A DNA stretch of 64,000 nucleotides from Haematococcus lacustris (GCA_030144725.1 JASKMD010000026.1:14003407-14067406); one strand, 5' to 3'. Counted from the stretch's first letter, positions 1 to 10,155 are shown. The notes: generated by a model from the sequence alone, not told the origin. Numbers and translations are program-made.

Positions 1-260
1 AACCAAGTTGAGAGGTGGTGCACGCTGCCGCGTTGCGCTTATGAAGCTGTAACAATAAAGTGGTTCTCCGTCGGGAGAAGCAGGTGATGATGACTGTGCT
101 ACGCCCTGCGCAGCTGATGTTGGGCGTAGTGTGCTTGAAGCACTGTCGGCCTAGTTCTTATTGACAGAAAGACCGTTACCGAGGTAAAAAATAAAGATTA
201 AATGTAATGCTAATGTAAAAAGCTTGCTAATGCGAATGTAAAAAACTTTATCCCTATCCA
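1..260. other. unassigned sequence at left edge
   Basis: I see no convincing ORF, RNA gene or repeat unit here. It is moderately AT-rich towards the right (180-250) and leads into the Fanzor-like relic that starts near 261. Confidence 0.4.
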
Positions 261-700
261 CCTGTGGAGCCCCAACACTTCTCCACAGCAATGGGTGACC
301 GGTTTGTGTCCCTAGCCAAGGAGTCGGGACTGTGTTCCTAACCTAGTCGCTAGAGCCCGACCCTATGCACGACTCTCACGCACACATTACCTTTGCAAGG
401 GGTAATCTGATTGTTTGTTTGATTTTGATCGGCACGATACACATGTCACTATTGCTGCCGCTGGTGCTGCCACTTCCGCAACATGCCTTTGTCGCGCACT
501 TGCACCCACTCCTGGCCCACACTGCCTGGGGTAGGCATGGCGGGGCGGTCCGGCCAGCTGATGAGCTCGCGAGGGCGGCCCGGCCCGGCTGCATTGCGGC
601 GGATATCCCGGTCGTAGAACCTGCGCTTGATGGCATTGCTTGTTGAGCACATCAGGCCCCGGATCCGAGACCGCGTCACCATGCTGCGCACCGGGTACAG
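261..700 (-). pseudogene. Fanzor/TnpB-like 3' relic, family B, copy 1
   Basis: On the minus strand one frame reads RFYDRDIRRNAAGPGRPREL and continues with WPDRPAMPTPG and GQEWVQVRDKGMLRKW. FYDRD...NAA matches the third RuvC motif (DRDxNAAxN) of TnpB/Fanzor nucleases, and the Gly/Pro/Trp tail resembles C-terminal tails of algal transposase-like proteins. The matching residues are scattered over three frames, and the zinc-finger and first RuvC motifs are missing, so this is a decayed 3' fragment. The 3' flank at 261-450 (..CTTCTCCACA.., ..GTGTCCCTA.., ..CCTATGCA..) is shared with the copy at 47310-47700, which shows it belonged to the same element. No function is expected. Confidence 0.6.
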
Positions 701-811
701 CCATCAGCAAGGCGACATAGATCGATGCACATTTGTAAGATTTTTCTTTGCCAAACCAAGTGTTCAGTTTAGCCATGTCTGGTTTACACGGTGCAGGGCA
801 CAGTTTAGGGC

Positions 812-1120
812 GCAATTCCAATGGGGCGAGGCGAGGCGAGGCGAGGCTCCATGTGGCTGCATGTGACGTTTTTGAATTTTGCGATTCCAATGCGGCGAGA
901 CAGGGCGAGGCGAGGCGAGGTGTTATAATTTTGACCAACCTCTTCGCTCATTTCACTGCGTGCGCTCATCGCAATGGGTTCCTCATCCGATGACATTCGG
1001 CCCAGCAGCAGCAGCAGCAGCAGTGGTAACAGCGAAGCTGCATGGACCCCTTTTGCCCGACCACCCCGCGCCTTGCACATAGTCACGATGCTGCTGCCGC
1101 TGCCGTCGCGGGGAAAATTG
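812..1120. repeat. direct duplication unit, copy 1
   Basis: This unit is repeated at 1243-1560. It starts with a (GGCGA)n pentanucleotide tract, passes through TTTTGAATTTTGCGATTCCAATG and a second GGCGA tract, then a (CAG)n/(CAA)n tract, and ends near GCTGCTGCCGCTGCCGTCGC. The copies differ by point changes and by CAG number. Frames through it are Ser- or Ala-rich and not conserved, so I do not call a gene. Confidence 0.8.
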
Positions 1121-1242
1121 GGTACCATGCTGTTCTCCGAAAGAGGCTGCACTAAAGAGGCAGCCTCGCAGTACTGCGCAGTAGGCCATCGCAGAGCGCC
1201 ATGCTACCGAGCCATGTCATTACACCACGAGACTGAGGCCGC

Positions 1243-1560
1243 GATTACAATGGGGCGAGGCGAGGCGAGGCGAGGCTCCATGTGGCTGCATGTGGCGTTT
1301 TTGAATTTTGCGATTCCAATGCGGCGAGACAGGGCGAGGCTAGGCGAGGTGTTCAAATTTTGACCAACCTCTTCGCTCATTTCACTGCGTGCGCCCATCG
1401 CAACGGATTCCTCATCCGGGGACATTCGGCCATGCAACAGCAGCAACAGCAGCAGTAGTGGTAACAGCGAAGCTGCATCGACCCCTTTTGGCGACCGCCG
1501 ACCACCCCGCGCCTTGCGCATAGTCATGATGCTGCTACCGCTGCCGTCGCTGGCAAAATG
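1243..1560. repeat. direct duplication unit, copy 2
   Basis: This is the second copy of the roughly 310-bp unit at 812-1120, with the same order of GGCGA tract, AT-rich core, GGCGA tract, interrupted (CAG)n and GC-rich end. About 120 bp of unrelated sequence separates the two, so this is a local segmental duplication. Confidence 0.8.
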
Positions 1561-2606
1561 AATTGAGCAGCTCTTGAGTAGGCTGGTGCACCTCTGCTAG
1601 GCTTAAGTGATTGGGCTTTAGCAAGGTGTTGGACGTGTGTTGATAATGATGCTCTGCGTTGGGCAGGGTATGTTGGGACTCTGCTAGGAGCAGGTTGTAT
1701 GTGTAGGATTGGCTGTATGTGTAGGATATTGCAGGCTGTGGTGCACTCTGCTTGGAGCTGCAGAACTCCAGGTTTGGTGACAATGCTATTCTCCCGTTAG
1801 CTGGGGTGGTAGCGAGGATGAAGGTGGCAAGCAGCGTGTAGATGTGCAAGGCAAGCTAAGCTAATCTCCGCGTCTGCAAGCCCTGTGCAAGCGGGACTAG
1901 CTAAACATTCTCCGCAAAGCGGGCAAAGTAAGTCAAAGCGGGCAAAGCAAAGCACAGCAGGTGCACAAGCTGAAGGCTGCTCCGCAATGTTGAGGTTGCG
2001 TTAAAACTGCGGATGAGGGACATCTGCCGTTGTCTCCTCCCAGTCGCCGCCGAAATCAACGGCTGTCTATCCGCCCTCTTCTATTGCAGCTATCCTGGCC
2101 AGGACTTCTTCCTGTTTATCCACTAGCTGCTGCTTTGTCGATGCTGATGCTACGTTTTGCAACCTAGACATGCTGAGCATCGCGCAGCCACTCGCCACCC
2201 CAACTCGCCACGCCTAGCTGCCAGTTCTGGAAAACAGTCACACCTCGCCTGTGACCGCACCTCGCCTCGCTGGGCCCGGAGGGGCGGGAGACGGCGAGGC
2301 CCCATGCACGCTAACCTGGTGGCATGGGCATCTCGACCTCGCCTCGCTATTGGAATCGCGAGGGGCGAGGTAGGGCGATTGGGGGTGGTTAGAGGGATAT
2401 GGAGACCTCGCCGCCTCGCCTCGCCGCCTCGCCTCGAAAAAGCACCCCATGCACCTCGCCTCGCCTCGCCTCGACATTGGAATAGCGCCCTTAGGCTGGT
2501 GTGTGAGGCTAATTGTACAGCTATGTTATGACTCCTTCTACAATGCAAAAACTCCTGAGGTCTCTCACTTGAAGGACTCGCCTGCTCTTGCACCGCGTTG
2601 TTGCGG
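1561..2606. other. intergenic, scattered GGCGA/GCCTC pentanucleotide tracts
   Basis: I find no supportable gene. From about 2240 to 2475 both strands carry short runs of CCTCGC/GCGAGG, the same pentanucleotide family as at 823-920 and 1251-1350. They open long frames rich in Arg, Pro and Ala that look non-coding. Confidence 0.5.
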
Positions 2607-3540
2607 TCAGGCGCCCCCAACATGGGGTTGGTAATATGCATGCAATTTCTCGCTCGATACTGCACCGTTTTCGATAGCGTTTATCACATTGGCATTGGCG
2701 GTTCAGTCCGCGTAATGTGACCATCAGCGCTAGCCATTGGAGTCTCTGCTCGCGTACTGCCACATGTGCCCGCGAACAAATCACATCGGCGAGACGGGTC
2801 TCCTTGGCACGGTGAGCCACATCGCTGAGACCCCATCTACCTAGCGTAGTGTGCTGGTTGTGCACAAATGGAATGTCCGGCCAACACCCAACGCGATGTC
2901 TGCCGGGCGTGCAGGGCACACTCCTACAAATTAATCCCTGCGTCCGTCCCTGCGTGTTGACCGATCTTGTCCGATCGGGCTGAAATTTTGATAGATGGTA
3001 GTTTGCAGAAAACAAAACATATTTTTCAGAAAAAATATTTTGAATAAATCAAAGGCGGCTGCGCTGTGGCCCTGTGGCTAGAGTGCAGGGATGAGTGCAG
3101 GGATAGGTTGCGGGCCACAGCGCAACAGCTGCTGATTTTTTCAAAATGTTTTTCTTGTAAAAATTGTTTATTTTCTGAAAACTGCCATCTATCAAAATTT
3201 CAGCCCGATCGGACAAGGTCGGTAGAACGCAGGGACAAACGCAGGGACTAAAATGTAGGAGTGCACCTTAACGGGGTGATTGAAACATCTGGGCGTATTC
3301 GCTTTCGCCGAATACATACATCACTTGGGTCGGCGCACACGATGGTAGCACGAGGTTACACCCCCCCCCCCCTCCACTGTGTCCTCCACTGCGTTGCACC
3401 CGTTGCACCTAGAGGAAAAGCGACATAGAATTGTTGTTCTTTACCCATTGGCGCATCTATTGAAACAAACCGCACGTTAGTTCCGTTTTCATGCGTTATA
3501 ATAGTTAATAGCCTGCTTTTTAAGAGACTTAGTTCCATAT
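2607..3540 (-). repeat. unknown coding-like repeat, copy 1 (interrupted by MITE)
   Basis: This is the inverted copy of 5060-5620. On the minus strand it reads NVRF..DA.M..EQ, AF.LGATGATQW, then PGRHRVGCWPDIPFVHNQ, LTLGRWGLSD.AHRAK, CSRAHVAVREQRLQWLA, ending near the CCCCATGTTGGGG palindrome. The amino-acid similarity between copies across stops and frame changes suggests that a former ORF was mobilised. I do not recognise the protein. A 345-bp MITE sits inside at 2919-3263. A poly-C/G run is at 3361-3372. Confidence 0.65.
2919..3263. mobile_element. CACTC-type MITE, copy 1
   Basis: A 345-bp non-autonomous element starts CACTCCTACA and ends TGTAGGAGTG. Its long imperfect terminal inverted repeats run through CCGATCGGGCTGAAATTTTG and ATAGATGG on the left and their complement on the right, about 100 bp per arm. 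The centre holds a short GCAGGGATGAGTGCAGGGAT repeat. A second copy is at 19711-20056. The uninterrupted host repeat at 5300-5320 shows that the target was TG, duplicated on insertion. CACT-type ends with a 2-3 bp duplication are typical of EnSpm/CACTA elements, so that affiliation is inferred. Confidence 0.85.
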
Positions 3541-3551
3541 TATGCTCTTAA

Positions 3552-3660
3552 AAACGCGGGCTCATCTTCGTGGTCGCTACGCTCCGCGGCTGCTGGCTTC
3601 GGTCTCGAGCTGTTACGCTCCAGCGCCTCGGCCTCGCGTTTTTAGGGCGCCTAAAACTAC
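3552..3660. repeat. 110-bp repeat, inverted relative to 22305-22400
   Basis: The block CGCTACGCTCCGCGGCTGC followed by TGGCTTCGGTCTCGAGCTGT occurs here in plus orientation and at 22320-22375 in minus orientation, with flanking ACGCG/CGCGTTTT ends in both. The 22.3-kb copy lies inside a hAT-like MITE, so this is probably a fragment of the same element family. Confidence 0.65.
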
Positions 3661-3764
3661 CGGCGCTTCCACTATCTACTACTTAAACAGCCCAGGCCTC
3701 TATCAGTTTGACATCTTCAAAGTGACATCATGTTCTCCAAGCAGAATCAGGGCCACGGGGCTTT

Positions 3765-4865
3765 GGGGTGGCAGTTGAGCTATGAAACTGTGCACGCAGG
3801 TGGATGGAATGTAGGGGAGTGTAACTCTCAGAGGAGCCGAGTCCAAACTCGGTCATGGTGTGGAGTTGTGTGTCTGACTGCATGGCCCTGGTCCTGAAAT
3901 CGGCTAAGGGAGTTGGGGGTCACAGACCAAAGTGAGCTTTTGACATATCTGAGTATGAGCGTGTGTAACAATGTCTAAAAGGAGCCTAACCTAGTAAGTA
4001 GCATGTTGTAAGTCCCAATGGTCGAGCTGTGGCATTGCCCTCTAGGTAAGGGGGGGAGGCATGGCCCTGGTCCTGAGATCGGCTAACACTCGCGCCGATT
4101 AAGGCCGGAAGTCGCCTACGTCATTTCCTCCCGGGAGGCATACTGCAGATAGCCCCAGGAAAGGCCGACTCATCGCCGTTGTAATCATTGAAAAACTCAA
4201 AGTTGCTGCGATGTTATAACTATTTGAAAAGTTACCTAACTCAGGCGGCCCCAACATTCAAAAAATGACAGGAAACCGACCCCTGGTAGTAGGGCGGCTG
4301 TAACTCTGCACTCACTACGCCAAATATTATGCTACTTGGCTCACAATGTAGCCAGCCCGGCCAGCTACCTTTCACCCATCCAAAATAAATATACACTGAG
4401 TAGGCCGTGCACAACAAAGCGTCAAAGTTGGTGATTCAAATTTGAGCCATTGCGGAGCATGCAGTCGTCGCTTCAACCGCCCGCGTCGCGTAGGCTGCTC
4501 TACATGAGCATGCGCGTCGGTGGCAGCAGTCGGATCGGAAAGCGGTAGCGAGGATGTGGCAATGAGCCCACCTCCCCCCCATACCTGGAGGGCAATGCCA
4601 CAGCTCGACCATTTGGACTTACAACATGCTAATTACTAGGTTAAGCTCATCTACGACAGTGTTACAAACGCTCATACTCAGATGAGGCAAAAGCTCACTT
4701 TGGTCTGTGACCCCCAACTCCCTTAGCCGATCTCAGGACCAAGGCCATGCTGTCAGTCGCACAACTCCATACCATGACGGGATTTGGACTCGGCTCCTCA
4801 AAGACTTATACTCCCCTACATGCCATCCACCTGCTTGCAATGTTTCATAGCTCAACTGCCACCCC
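3765..4865. mobile_element. foldback element with ~300-bp inverted arms
   Basis: The left arm 3765-4066 (GGGGTGGCAGTTGAGCTATG...) is the inverted complement of the right arm 4566-4865 (...CATAGCTCAACTGCCACCCC). They enclose a ~500-bp AT-richer centre. The arms share GAGCCGAGTCCAAA, AACTCCCTTAGCC and GGGCAATGCCACAGCTCGACC. Nothing coding is seen. Most of the centre plus right arm is repeated in the opposite orientation at 10541-10990, so this is a multi-copy family. Confidence 0.8.
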
Positions 4866-5059
4866 ACAGTGGTGCTCTGGGAGGGGTGGGCTGGGAGGGG
4901 TGGGCTAAGAGGGGGTGGACTTGGGGAGGGGACGAGGGAAGGGGCTGGGAGGGGGTGGGCAGGCTCAATGAGGTGGGCTCCTGCAATGATGGGTGGAGGG
5001 GTGGCGGGCATGGTGGGTTGATGCATACCATGGTTTAAATGTGCCTAGTGAACAGGATG

Positions 5060-5620
5060 TAACTTTGAAAGTGTCAAACGGATTGAGGCCTGGGCTATTT
5101 AATGTGCGATTTGTTTTAAGAGATGCAGCAATGAGTCAAGAACAAACATTACGTATCGCTTTTTCTATGGGTGCAGCGGGTGCAACACAGTGGGGGACAG
5201 AGATGATGAGGGGGGGGTGTAAGCTGGTGATACCTTAGTGTGCGCCGACACAAATGGTGTATTCGGCGAAAGCGAATACGCCCAGATGTTTCAATCACCC
5301 CGTCAAGGTGCCCTGCACGCCCGGCAGACATCGCGTTGGGTGTTGGCCGGACATTCCATTTGTGCACAACCAGCTCACTACGCTAGGTAGATGGGGTCTC
5401 AGCGATGAGGCTCACCGTGCCAAGGCGACCCGTCTCGCCGCTGTGATTTGTTCGCGGGCACATGTGGCAGTACGCGAGCAGAGACTCCAATGGCTAGCGC
5501 TGATGGTCAGATTACGCGGACTAAACCGCCAATGCCAATGTGATTAACGCTATCGAGAACAGTGTAGTTTTGAGAGAATACTTGCATGAAGATTACCAAC
5601 CCCATGTTGGGGCCGCCCGG
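5060..5620 (+). repeat. unknown coding-like repeat, copy 2 (empty-site copy)
   Basis: This is the plus-strand copy of 2607-3540 without the MITE. Readable stretches are NVRFVLRDAAMSQEQTLRIA, FSMGAAGATQW, then PGRHRVGCWPDIPFVHNQ and the following Arg-rich segment to RLRGLNRQCQCD. The stretches lie in different frames with stops between them, so no intact protein is predicted. AAGGTGCCCTGCAC at 5309-5322 is the unoccupied equivalent of the MITE insertion site in copy 1. Confidence 0.65.
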
Positions 5621-5626
5621 ACCTAA

Positions 5627-5659
5627 CCCTGTACAGGGTCCTACTGACCCTGTACAGGG
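5627..5659. repeat. paired CCCTGTACAGGG palindromes
   Basis: Two perfect 12-bp palindromes (5627-5638 and 5648-5659) sit at the outer edge of the following tandem array. The same palindrome recurs at 10007-10018, 10156-10167, 10177-10188 and 10214-10225, at the outer edge of the mirrored array. Confidence 0.9.
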
Positions 5660-5669
5660 TCCTAGGCCA

Positions 5670-6535
5670 CAGGGTTCTGCCGCACGGCTACAGGGTCCTG
5701 CGACACATTTTCACAGGGTTCTGCCGCACGGCTACAGGGTTTTGCGACACGTTCTCACAGGGTTTTGCCGCACGGCTACAGGGTTTTGCGACACGTTCTC
5801 ACAGGGTTCTGCCGCACGGCTACAGGGTCCTGCGACACTTTCTCACAGGGTTCTGCCGCACGGCTACAGGGTTTTGCGACACGTTCTCACAGGGTTTTGC
5901 CGCACGGCTACAGGGTTTTGCGACACGTTCTCACAGGGTTTTGCCGCACGGCTACAGGGTCCTGCGACACTTTCTCACAGGGTTCTGCCGCACGGCTACA
6001 GGGTTTTGCGACACGTTCTCACAGGGTTCTGCCGCACGGCTACAGGGTCCTGCGACACTTTCTCACAGGGTTCTGCCGCACGGCTACAGGGTTTTGCGAC
6101 ACGTTCTCACAGGGTTTTGCCGCACGGCTACAGGGTTTTGCGACACGTTCTCACAGGGTTTTGCCGCACGGCTACAGGGTCCTGCGACACTTTCTCACAG
6201 GGTTCTGCCGCACGGCTACAGGGTTTTGCGACACGTTCTCACAGGGTTCTGCCGCACGGCTACAGGGTTTTGCGACACGTTCTCACAGGGTTCTGCCGCA
6301 CGGCTACAGGGTCCTGCGACACTTTCTCACAGGGTTCTGCCGCACGGCTACAGGGTTTTGCGACACGTTCTCACAGGGTTTTGCCGCACGGCTACAGGGT
6401 TTTGCGACACGTTCTCACAGGGTTCTGCCGCACGGCTACAGGTCCTGCGACATATTCTCACAGGGTCCTGCCGCACGGCTACAGGTTCCTACGACACACG
6501 TTCACAGGGTCCTGCCGCACGCCTACAGGGTCCTG
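5670..6535 (+). repeat. 44-bp minisatellite (2 x 22 bp), left array
   Basis: About 19-20 copies of a 44-bp unit are made of two 22-bp halves, each starting with ACAGGGTT(T/C)TGC: one followed by CGCACGGCT, the other by GACACGTTCT. Variants carry GGTCCTGC. Because 44 is not a multiple of 3 and the unit lacks stops, all three plus frames stay open (up to 339 codons), but they are repeat artefacts. The same unit occurs inverted at 9165-9560. Confidence 0.95.
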
Positions 6536-6810
6536 CCACAACGTATGCAACGACGCCCGAACACCTCGCAACACCACAACAAACGGCATGTATTGCTGGT
6601 GCTAAGCACATGCATTGATGCAAGGTGACAACACCACACAACAACACCACACAACATCACTACAACAACAACACAACGACTCATGCATTGCTCACCACCT
6701 ATGCCATGTGCACAACCACAAGGACTGGCTGCACCTCATTGCTATGGGCTAACACCTCATCACGGGACTGCTAAGCACTTTGCCTTGCTGTCTATGCCCC
6801 ATGGCACCAA
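6536..6810. other. ACAAC-rich spacer
   Basis: A stretch rich in CACAACAACACC-like trinucleotide and tetranucleotide runs follows the 44-bp array. No gene is seen. Confidence 0.5.
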
Positions 6811-6968
6811 ATCAGGCTGGGCTAGGCTAGGCTGGGCTAGCCTGGGGTAGGCTAGGCTAGGGTAGGCTAGGGTAGGCTAGCCTAGGCAAGGCTAGCCTGG
6901 GGTAGGCTAGGCTAGGCTAGGCTGGGGTAGGCTAGGCTAGGCTAGGCTGGGGTAGGCTGGGCTAGGCT
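6811..6968 (+). repeat. (GGCTA)n / GGCTGGGGTA pentanucleotide tract
   Basis: About 150 bp is built on a 5-bp period with units GGCTA, GGCTG, GGGTA and GGCAA. It is purine- and G-rich on the plus strand and flows directly into the 15-bp array to its right. Confidence 0.85.
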
Positions 6969-7137
6969 TGGCTCCAGGTTGCCCACTCCAGGTTGCCCGC
7001 TCCAGGCTGCCCGCTTCAGGCTGCCCGCTCTAGGCTGCCCGCTCCAGGCTGCCCGCTCCAGGCTGCCCGCTCCAGGCTGCCCGCTCCATGCTGCCCACTC
7101 CGGGTTGCCCGCTCCAGGCTGCCCGCTCCATGCTGCT
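6969..7137 (+). repeat. 15-bp minisatellite (CCAGGCTGCCCGCTC)n
   Basis: About 11 copies of a 15-bp unit with point variants (CCATGCTGCC, CCGGGTTGCC). A 15-bp period keeps frames open, giving Ala/Pro/Leu repeat translations that I do not call coding. Confidence 0.85.
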
Positions 7138-7291
7138 ACGCCAAGGGCTGCTGGGTGCCATTGGGTGGGGGAGAGGAGAGAAGAGGGGAGGAGGGGAGGA
7201 GGGGAGGAGGGTAAGTAGGTGGCAGACTCGGAAGTGGTGGTGGTGGGCTTGGGCAGGGAAGGGGGAAGGGGGAAGGGGGCAAGGGGCAGCA

Positions 7292-7400
7292 GTGTGACCA
7301 TCAGACCTGCGGCAGCAAGAGGCATCCTTGCATTTAGGCTTGGCATTGGGGACCACTCATGTGCAGGGACTGGCCACTTACAGTTATGCTCCATGTCACG
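7292..7400 (+). repeat. array flank, copy 1
   Basis: GTGTGACCATCAGACCTGC through GGCATTGGGGACCACT and GTGCAGGGACTGGCCACTTA to TATGCTCCATG matches 8482-8590 with substitutions. The two flanks bracket the G-rich pentanucleotide block, so a unit consisting of flank and repeat was duplicated. Confidence 0.7.
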
Positions 7401-7691
7401 ACGCCGGGGGAGGGTACGGGGTACGAGGAGGGTACGGTCCTTGCTGGCTCCTTGTTGGTTGCTGCTCTACCGCCATGCTTGCAATCAACCCGGCCATGCT
7501 TCACCTGCCATGCTCCAGCTGTCGACAACTGCAATCAAACATCAGCCAGCAAGCAGATGAATTAGGACATGCATGACCAGAACCGGGCAGGCTAGGCTGA
7601 CACCTCCCAAGCATGTGCACTCACCGGAAGTCCTGGCTGCCGCTCCAAGCGCCTCCTACCTGCTGCTCTTGGCTGCTACTCTTGCTTTCTG

Positions 7692-8440
7692 CTCATGGCG
7701 GGGCGGGGCGGGGCGGGGCGGGGCAGGGCGGGGCGGGGCGGGGCGGGGCGGGGCGGGGCGGGGCGGGGCGGGGCGGGGCGGGGCGGGGCGGGGCGGGGCG
7801 GGGCGGGGCGGGGTGGGGCGGGGTGGGGTGGGGTGGGGTGGGGTGGGGTGGGGTGGGGTGGGGTGGGGTGGGGTGGGGTGGGGTGGGGTGGGGTGGGGTG
7901 GGGTGGGGTGGGGTGGGGTGGGGTGGGGTGGGGTGGGGTGGGGTGGGGTGGGGTGGGGTGGGGTGGGGTGGGGTGGGGTGGGGTGGGGTGGGGTGGGGTG
8001 GGGTGGGGTGGGGTGGGGTGGGGTGGGGTGGGGTGGGGTGGGGTGGGGTGGGGTGGGGTGGGGTGGGGTGGGGTGGGGTGGGGTGGGGTGGGGTGGGGTG
8101 GGGTGGGGTGGGGTGGGGTGGGGTGGGGTGGGGTGGGGTGGGGTGGGGTGGGGTGGGGTGGGGTGGGGTGGGGTGGGGTGGGGTGGGGTGGGGTGGGGTG
8201 GGGTGGGGTGGGGTGGGGTGGGGTGGGGTGGGGTGGGGTGGGGTGGGGTGGGGTGGGGTGGGGTGGGGTGGGGTGGGGTGGGGTGGGGTGGGGTGGGGTG
8301 GGGTGGGGTGGGGTGGGGTGGGGTGGGGTGGGGTGGGGTGGGGTGGGGTGGGGTGGGGTGGGGTGGGGTGGGGTGGGGTGGGGTGGGGTGGGGTGGGGTG
8401 GGGTGGGGTGGGGTGGGGTGGGGAGGGGTGGGGTGGGGTG
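7692..8440 (+). repeat. (GGGGC)n then (GGGTG)n pentanucleotide satellite
   Basis: About 120 bp of uninterrupted GGGGC repeats (from 7697) switch at 7813-7824 to about 600 bp of GGGTG repeats, roughly 125 units with almost no variants. Tracts of four G every five bases could form G-quadruplexes. Two plus and three minus frames remain open over the whole tract (up to 420 codons, Gly/Trp or Pro/His only) and are artefacts. Near-perfect identity over 600 bp implies recent expansion or assembly extension. Confidence 0.95.
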
Positions 8441-8481
8441 GGGTGGGATAGGGGAGGGGTGGGGTGGGCAAGGGGTGGGCG

Positions 8482-8590
8482 TGTGACCGTCACACCTGCA
8501 AGCAACAAGGGGCGTGCTCACGGTAAGGCTGGGCAATGGGGGCCACTGATGTGCAAGGGGCTGGCCACTCACTGTTATCTCCATGTGCCA
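8482..8590 (+). repeat. array flank, copy 2
   Basis: Second copy of the flank described at 7292-7400 (GTGTGACCGTCACACCTGC ... GTGCAAGGGGCTGGCCACTC ... TCTCCATG). It ends the G-rich block on the right. From here to about 9160 the sequence holds only low-complexity CTCCTGGCTGC and GGTGAGG runs. Confidence 0.7.
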
Positions 8591-9164
8591 TTGCTGACTC
8601 CTTGCTGCCTCCTTGTTGGCTGCTGCTCCTCCCTCCTGGCTGTGCCTCCTGGCTGTGGGGGGCATGGGCCTCTTGGCCTTGGCCAACCACTTGCCTTGCC
8701 CATGCCTCCTGGCTGCCACTCCTGGCTGCCGCTCCTAGCTGCTGCTCCTGGCTGCCGCTCCTGGCTGCTCCTCTTGGCTGCTCCTCTTGGTTGCGCCTCC
8801 TGGGGAGTGGTGGGTCTGGCAGGTGGTGCCACCAAGGGTGAGGGTGAGGGTGAGGATGACAGTCACCAAGGGTGAGGGTGAGGGTGAGGATGAGGAGGAG
8901 GTGAGGAGGGGGTGGAGCGATGGTCGCACGATGAGCGCACAAGGGGGAGCCAAGGGGTTCAGCATGGCAGTTACACAGTCCTTACCTCCATGTTCCTCCT
9001 GGCCTGGGTAAGGGTGAGGGAGAGGAGGAGGAGGGGGGTGTGAGGGAAGGAGGTGAGGGGGAGGAGGTGAGGGGGAGGAGGGAGGAGAGGCATGGGAAAG
9101 AAGAGTGGAGTGGAGTGGAGGGGAGAGGGAGGGGAGGGGGCCTGTTGCTCCTTGCTGCCTGTAG

Positions 9165-9560
9165 GCGTGCGGCAGAACCCTGTAGCCAAACGTCGCAGGA
9201 CCCTGTAGGCGTGCGGCAGAACCCTGTAGCCAAACGTCGCAGAACCCTGTAGGCGTGCGGCAGAACCCTGTAGCCAAACGTCGCAGGACCCTGTAGGCGT
9301 GCGGCAGGACCCTGTAGCCAAACGTCGCAGAACCCTGTAGGCGTGCGGCAGGACCCTGTAGCCAAACGTCGCAGGACCCTGTAGGCGTGCGGCAGAACCC
9401 TGTTGCCAATCGTCGCAGGACCCTGTAGGCGTGCGGCAGGACCCTGTAGCCAAACGTCGCAGGACCCTGTAGGCGTGCGGCAGAACCCTGTAGACGTGTG
9501 TCGCAGGACCCTGTAGGCGTGCGGCAGGACCCTGTAGCCAATCGTCGCAGGACCCTGTGT
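9165..9560 (-). repeat. 44-bp minisatellite, right (inverted) array
   Basis: About nine copies of CAG(G/A)ACCCTGTAGGCGTGCGG + CAG(G/A)ACCCTGTAGCCAAACG. On the minus strand this is the same 22+22 bp unit as at 5670-6535 (ACAGGGTTCTGCCGCACG...), so the two arrays face each other. Long Cys/Tyr/Arg-rich frames on the minus strand are repeat artefacts. Confidence 0.92.
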
Positions 9561-10006
9561 GCCAGAACCCTGTGGGTGTGCAGCAGGACACAGTAGGCCA
9601 GGACCCTGTGGTGCCAGGACCCTGTGATGTGGTGCCCGGACCCTGTGGTGTGGTGCCAGGACCCTGTGTGCCAAGACCCTGTGGTGTGGTGCCAGGACCC
9701 TGTGGTGTCTGGACCCTGTGGTGTGGTGCTAGGACCCTGTAGGCCAGGACCCTGTGGTGTGGTGCCAGAACCCTGTAGGCCAAGACCTGGTGGTATGGTG
9801 CCAGGACCCTGTGGTGTGGTGCCAGAACCCTGTAGGCCAGGACCCTGTGGTGAGGTGCCAGGACCCTGTGGTGTGGTGCCAGGACCCTGTGGTGTGGTGC
9901 CAGGACCCTGTAAGCCAGGACCCTGTGGTGTGGTGCCAGGACCCTGTGAGCCACAACCCTGTGGTGAGGTACCAGGACCCTGTGGAGAAAGACACACATC
10001 GTAGGA
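9561..10006 (-). repeat. 21-bp derivative array (ACCCTGTGGTGTGGTGCCAGG)n
   Basis: About 20 units keep the ACCCTGTG core of the 22-bp repeat but have a shortened GTGGTGCCAGG spacer. It joins the 44-bp array to the CCCTGTACAGGG palindrome at 10007-10018, and seems to be a younger homogenised derivative. Confidence 0.88.
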
Positions 10007-10155
10007 CCCTGTACAGGGTCCTGGCACACATGGTCGAAAGCATCCAAACGGGGTCAACATGACCAACCACCGGCTATGTAGGAATCCTAACTGGGTTCTA
10101 TCACATAGGGATGCAAAGAATGATTATAATATCAACACTCATAGGGTACACAGGA

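Noticed and set aside
5586..6628. Three overlapping ORFs of 225-339 codons over the 44-bp array
   Set aside because: A stop-free unit whose length is not a multiple of three opens every frame; the translations are pure repeat with no start context, domain or splice logic.
7573..8875. ORFs up to 420 codons on both strands (Gly-Gly-Val-Gly-Trp / Pro-Thr-Pro-Pro-His)
   Set aside because: Translation of the (GGGGC)n/(GGGTG)n satellite only.
5670..9560. CRISPR-like regular spacing of a 22-bp core
   Set aside because: The intervening sequences are themselves repeated, no cas-like genes are present, and the genome is eukaryotic nuclear: ordinary minisatellites.
8735..10066. 443-codon minus-strand ORF and its neighbours
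   Set aside because: Built from the inverted 21/22-bp arrays; apparent Cys/Tyr/Gly motifs are the repeat unit in different frames.
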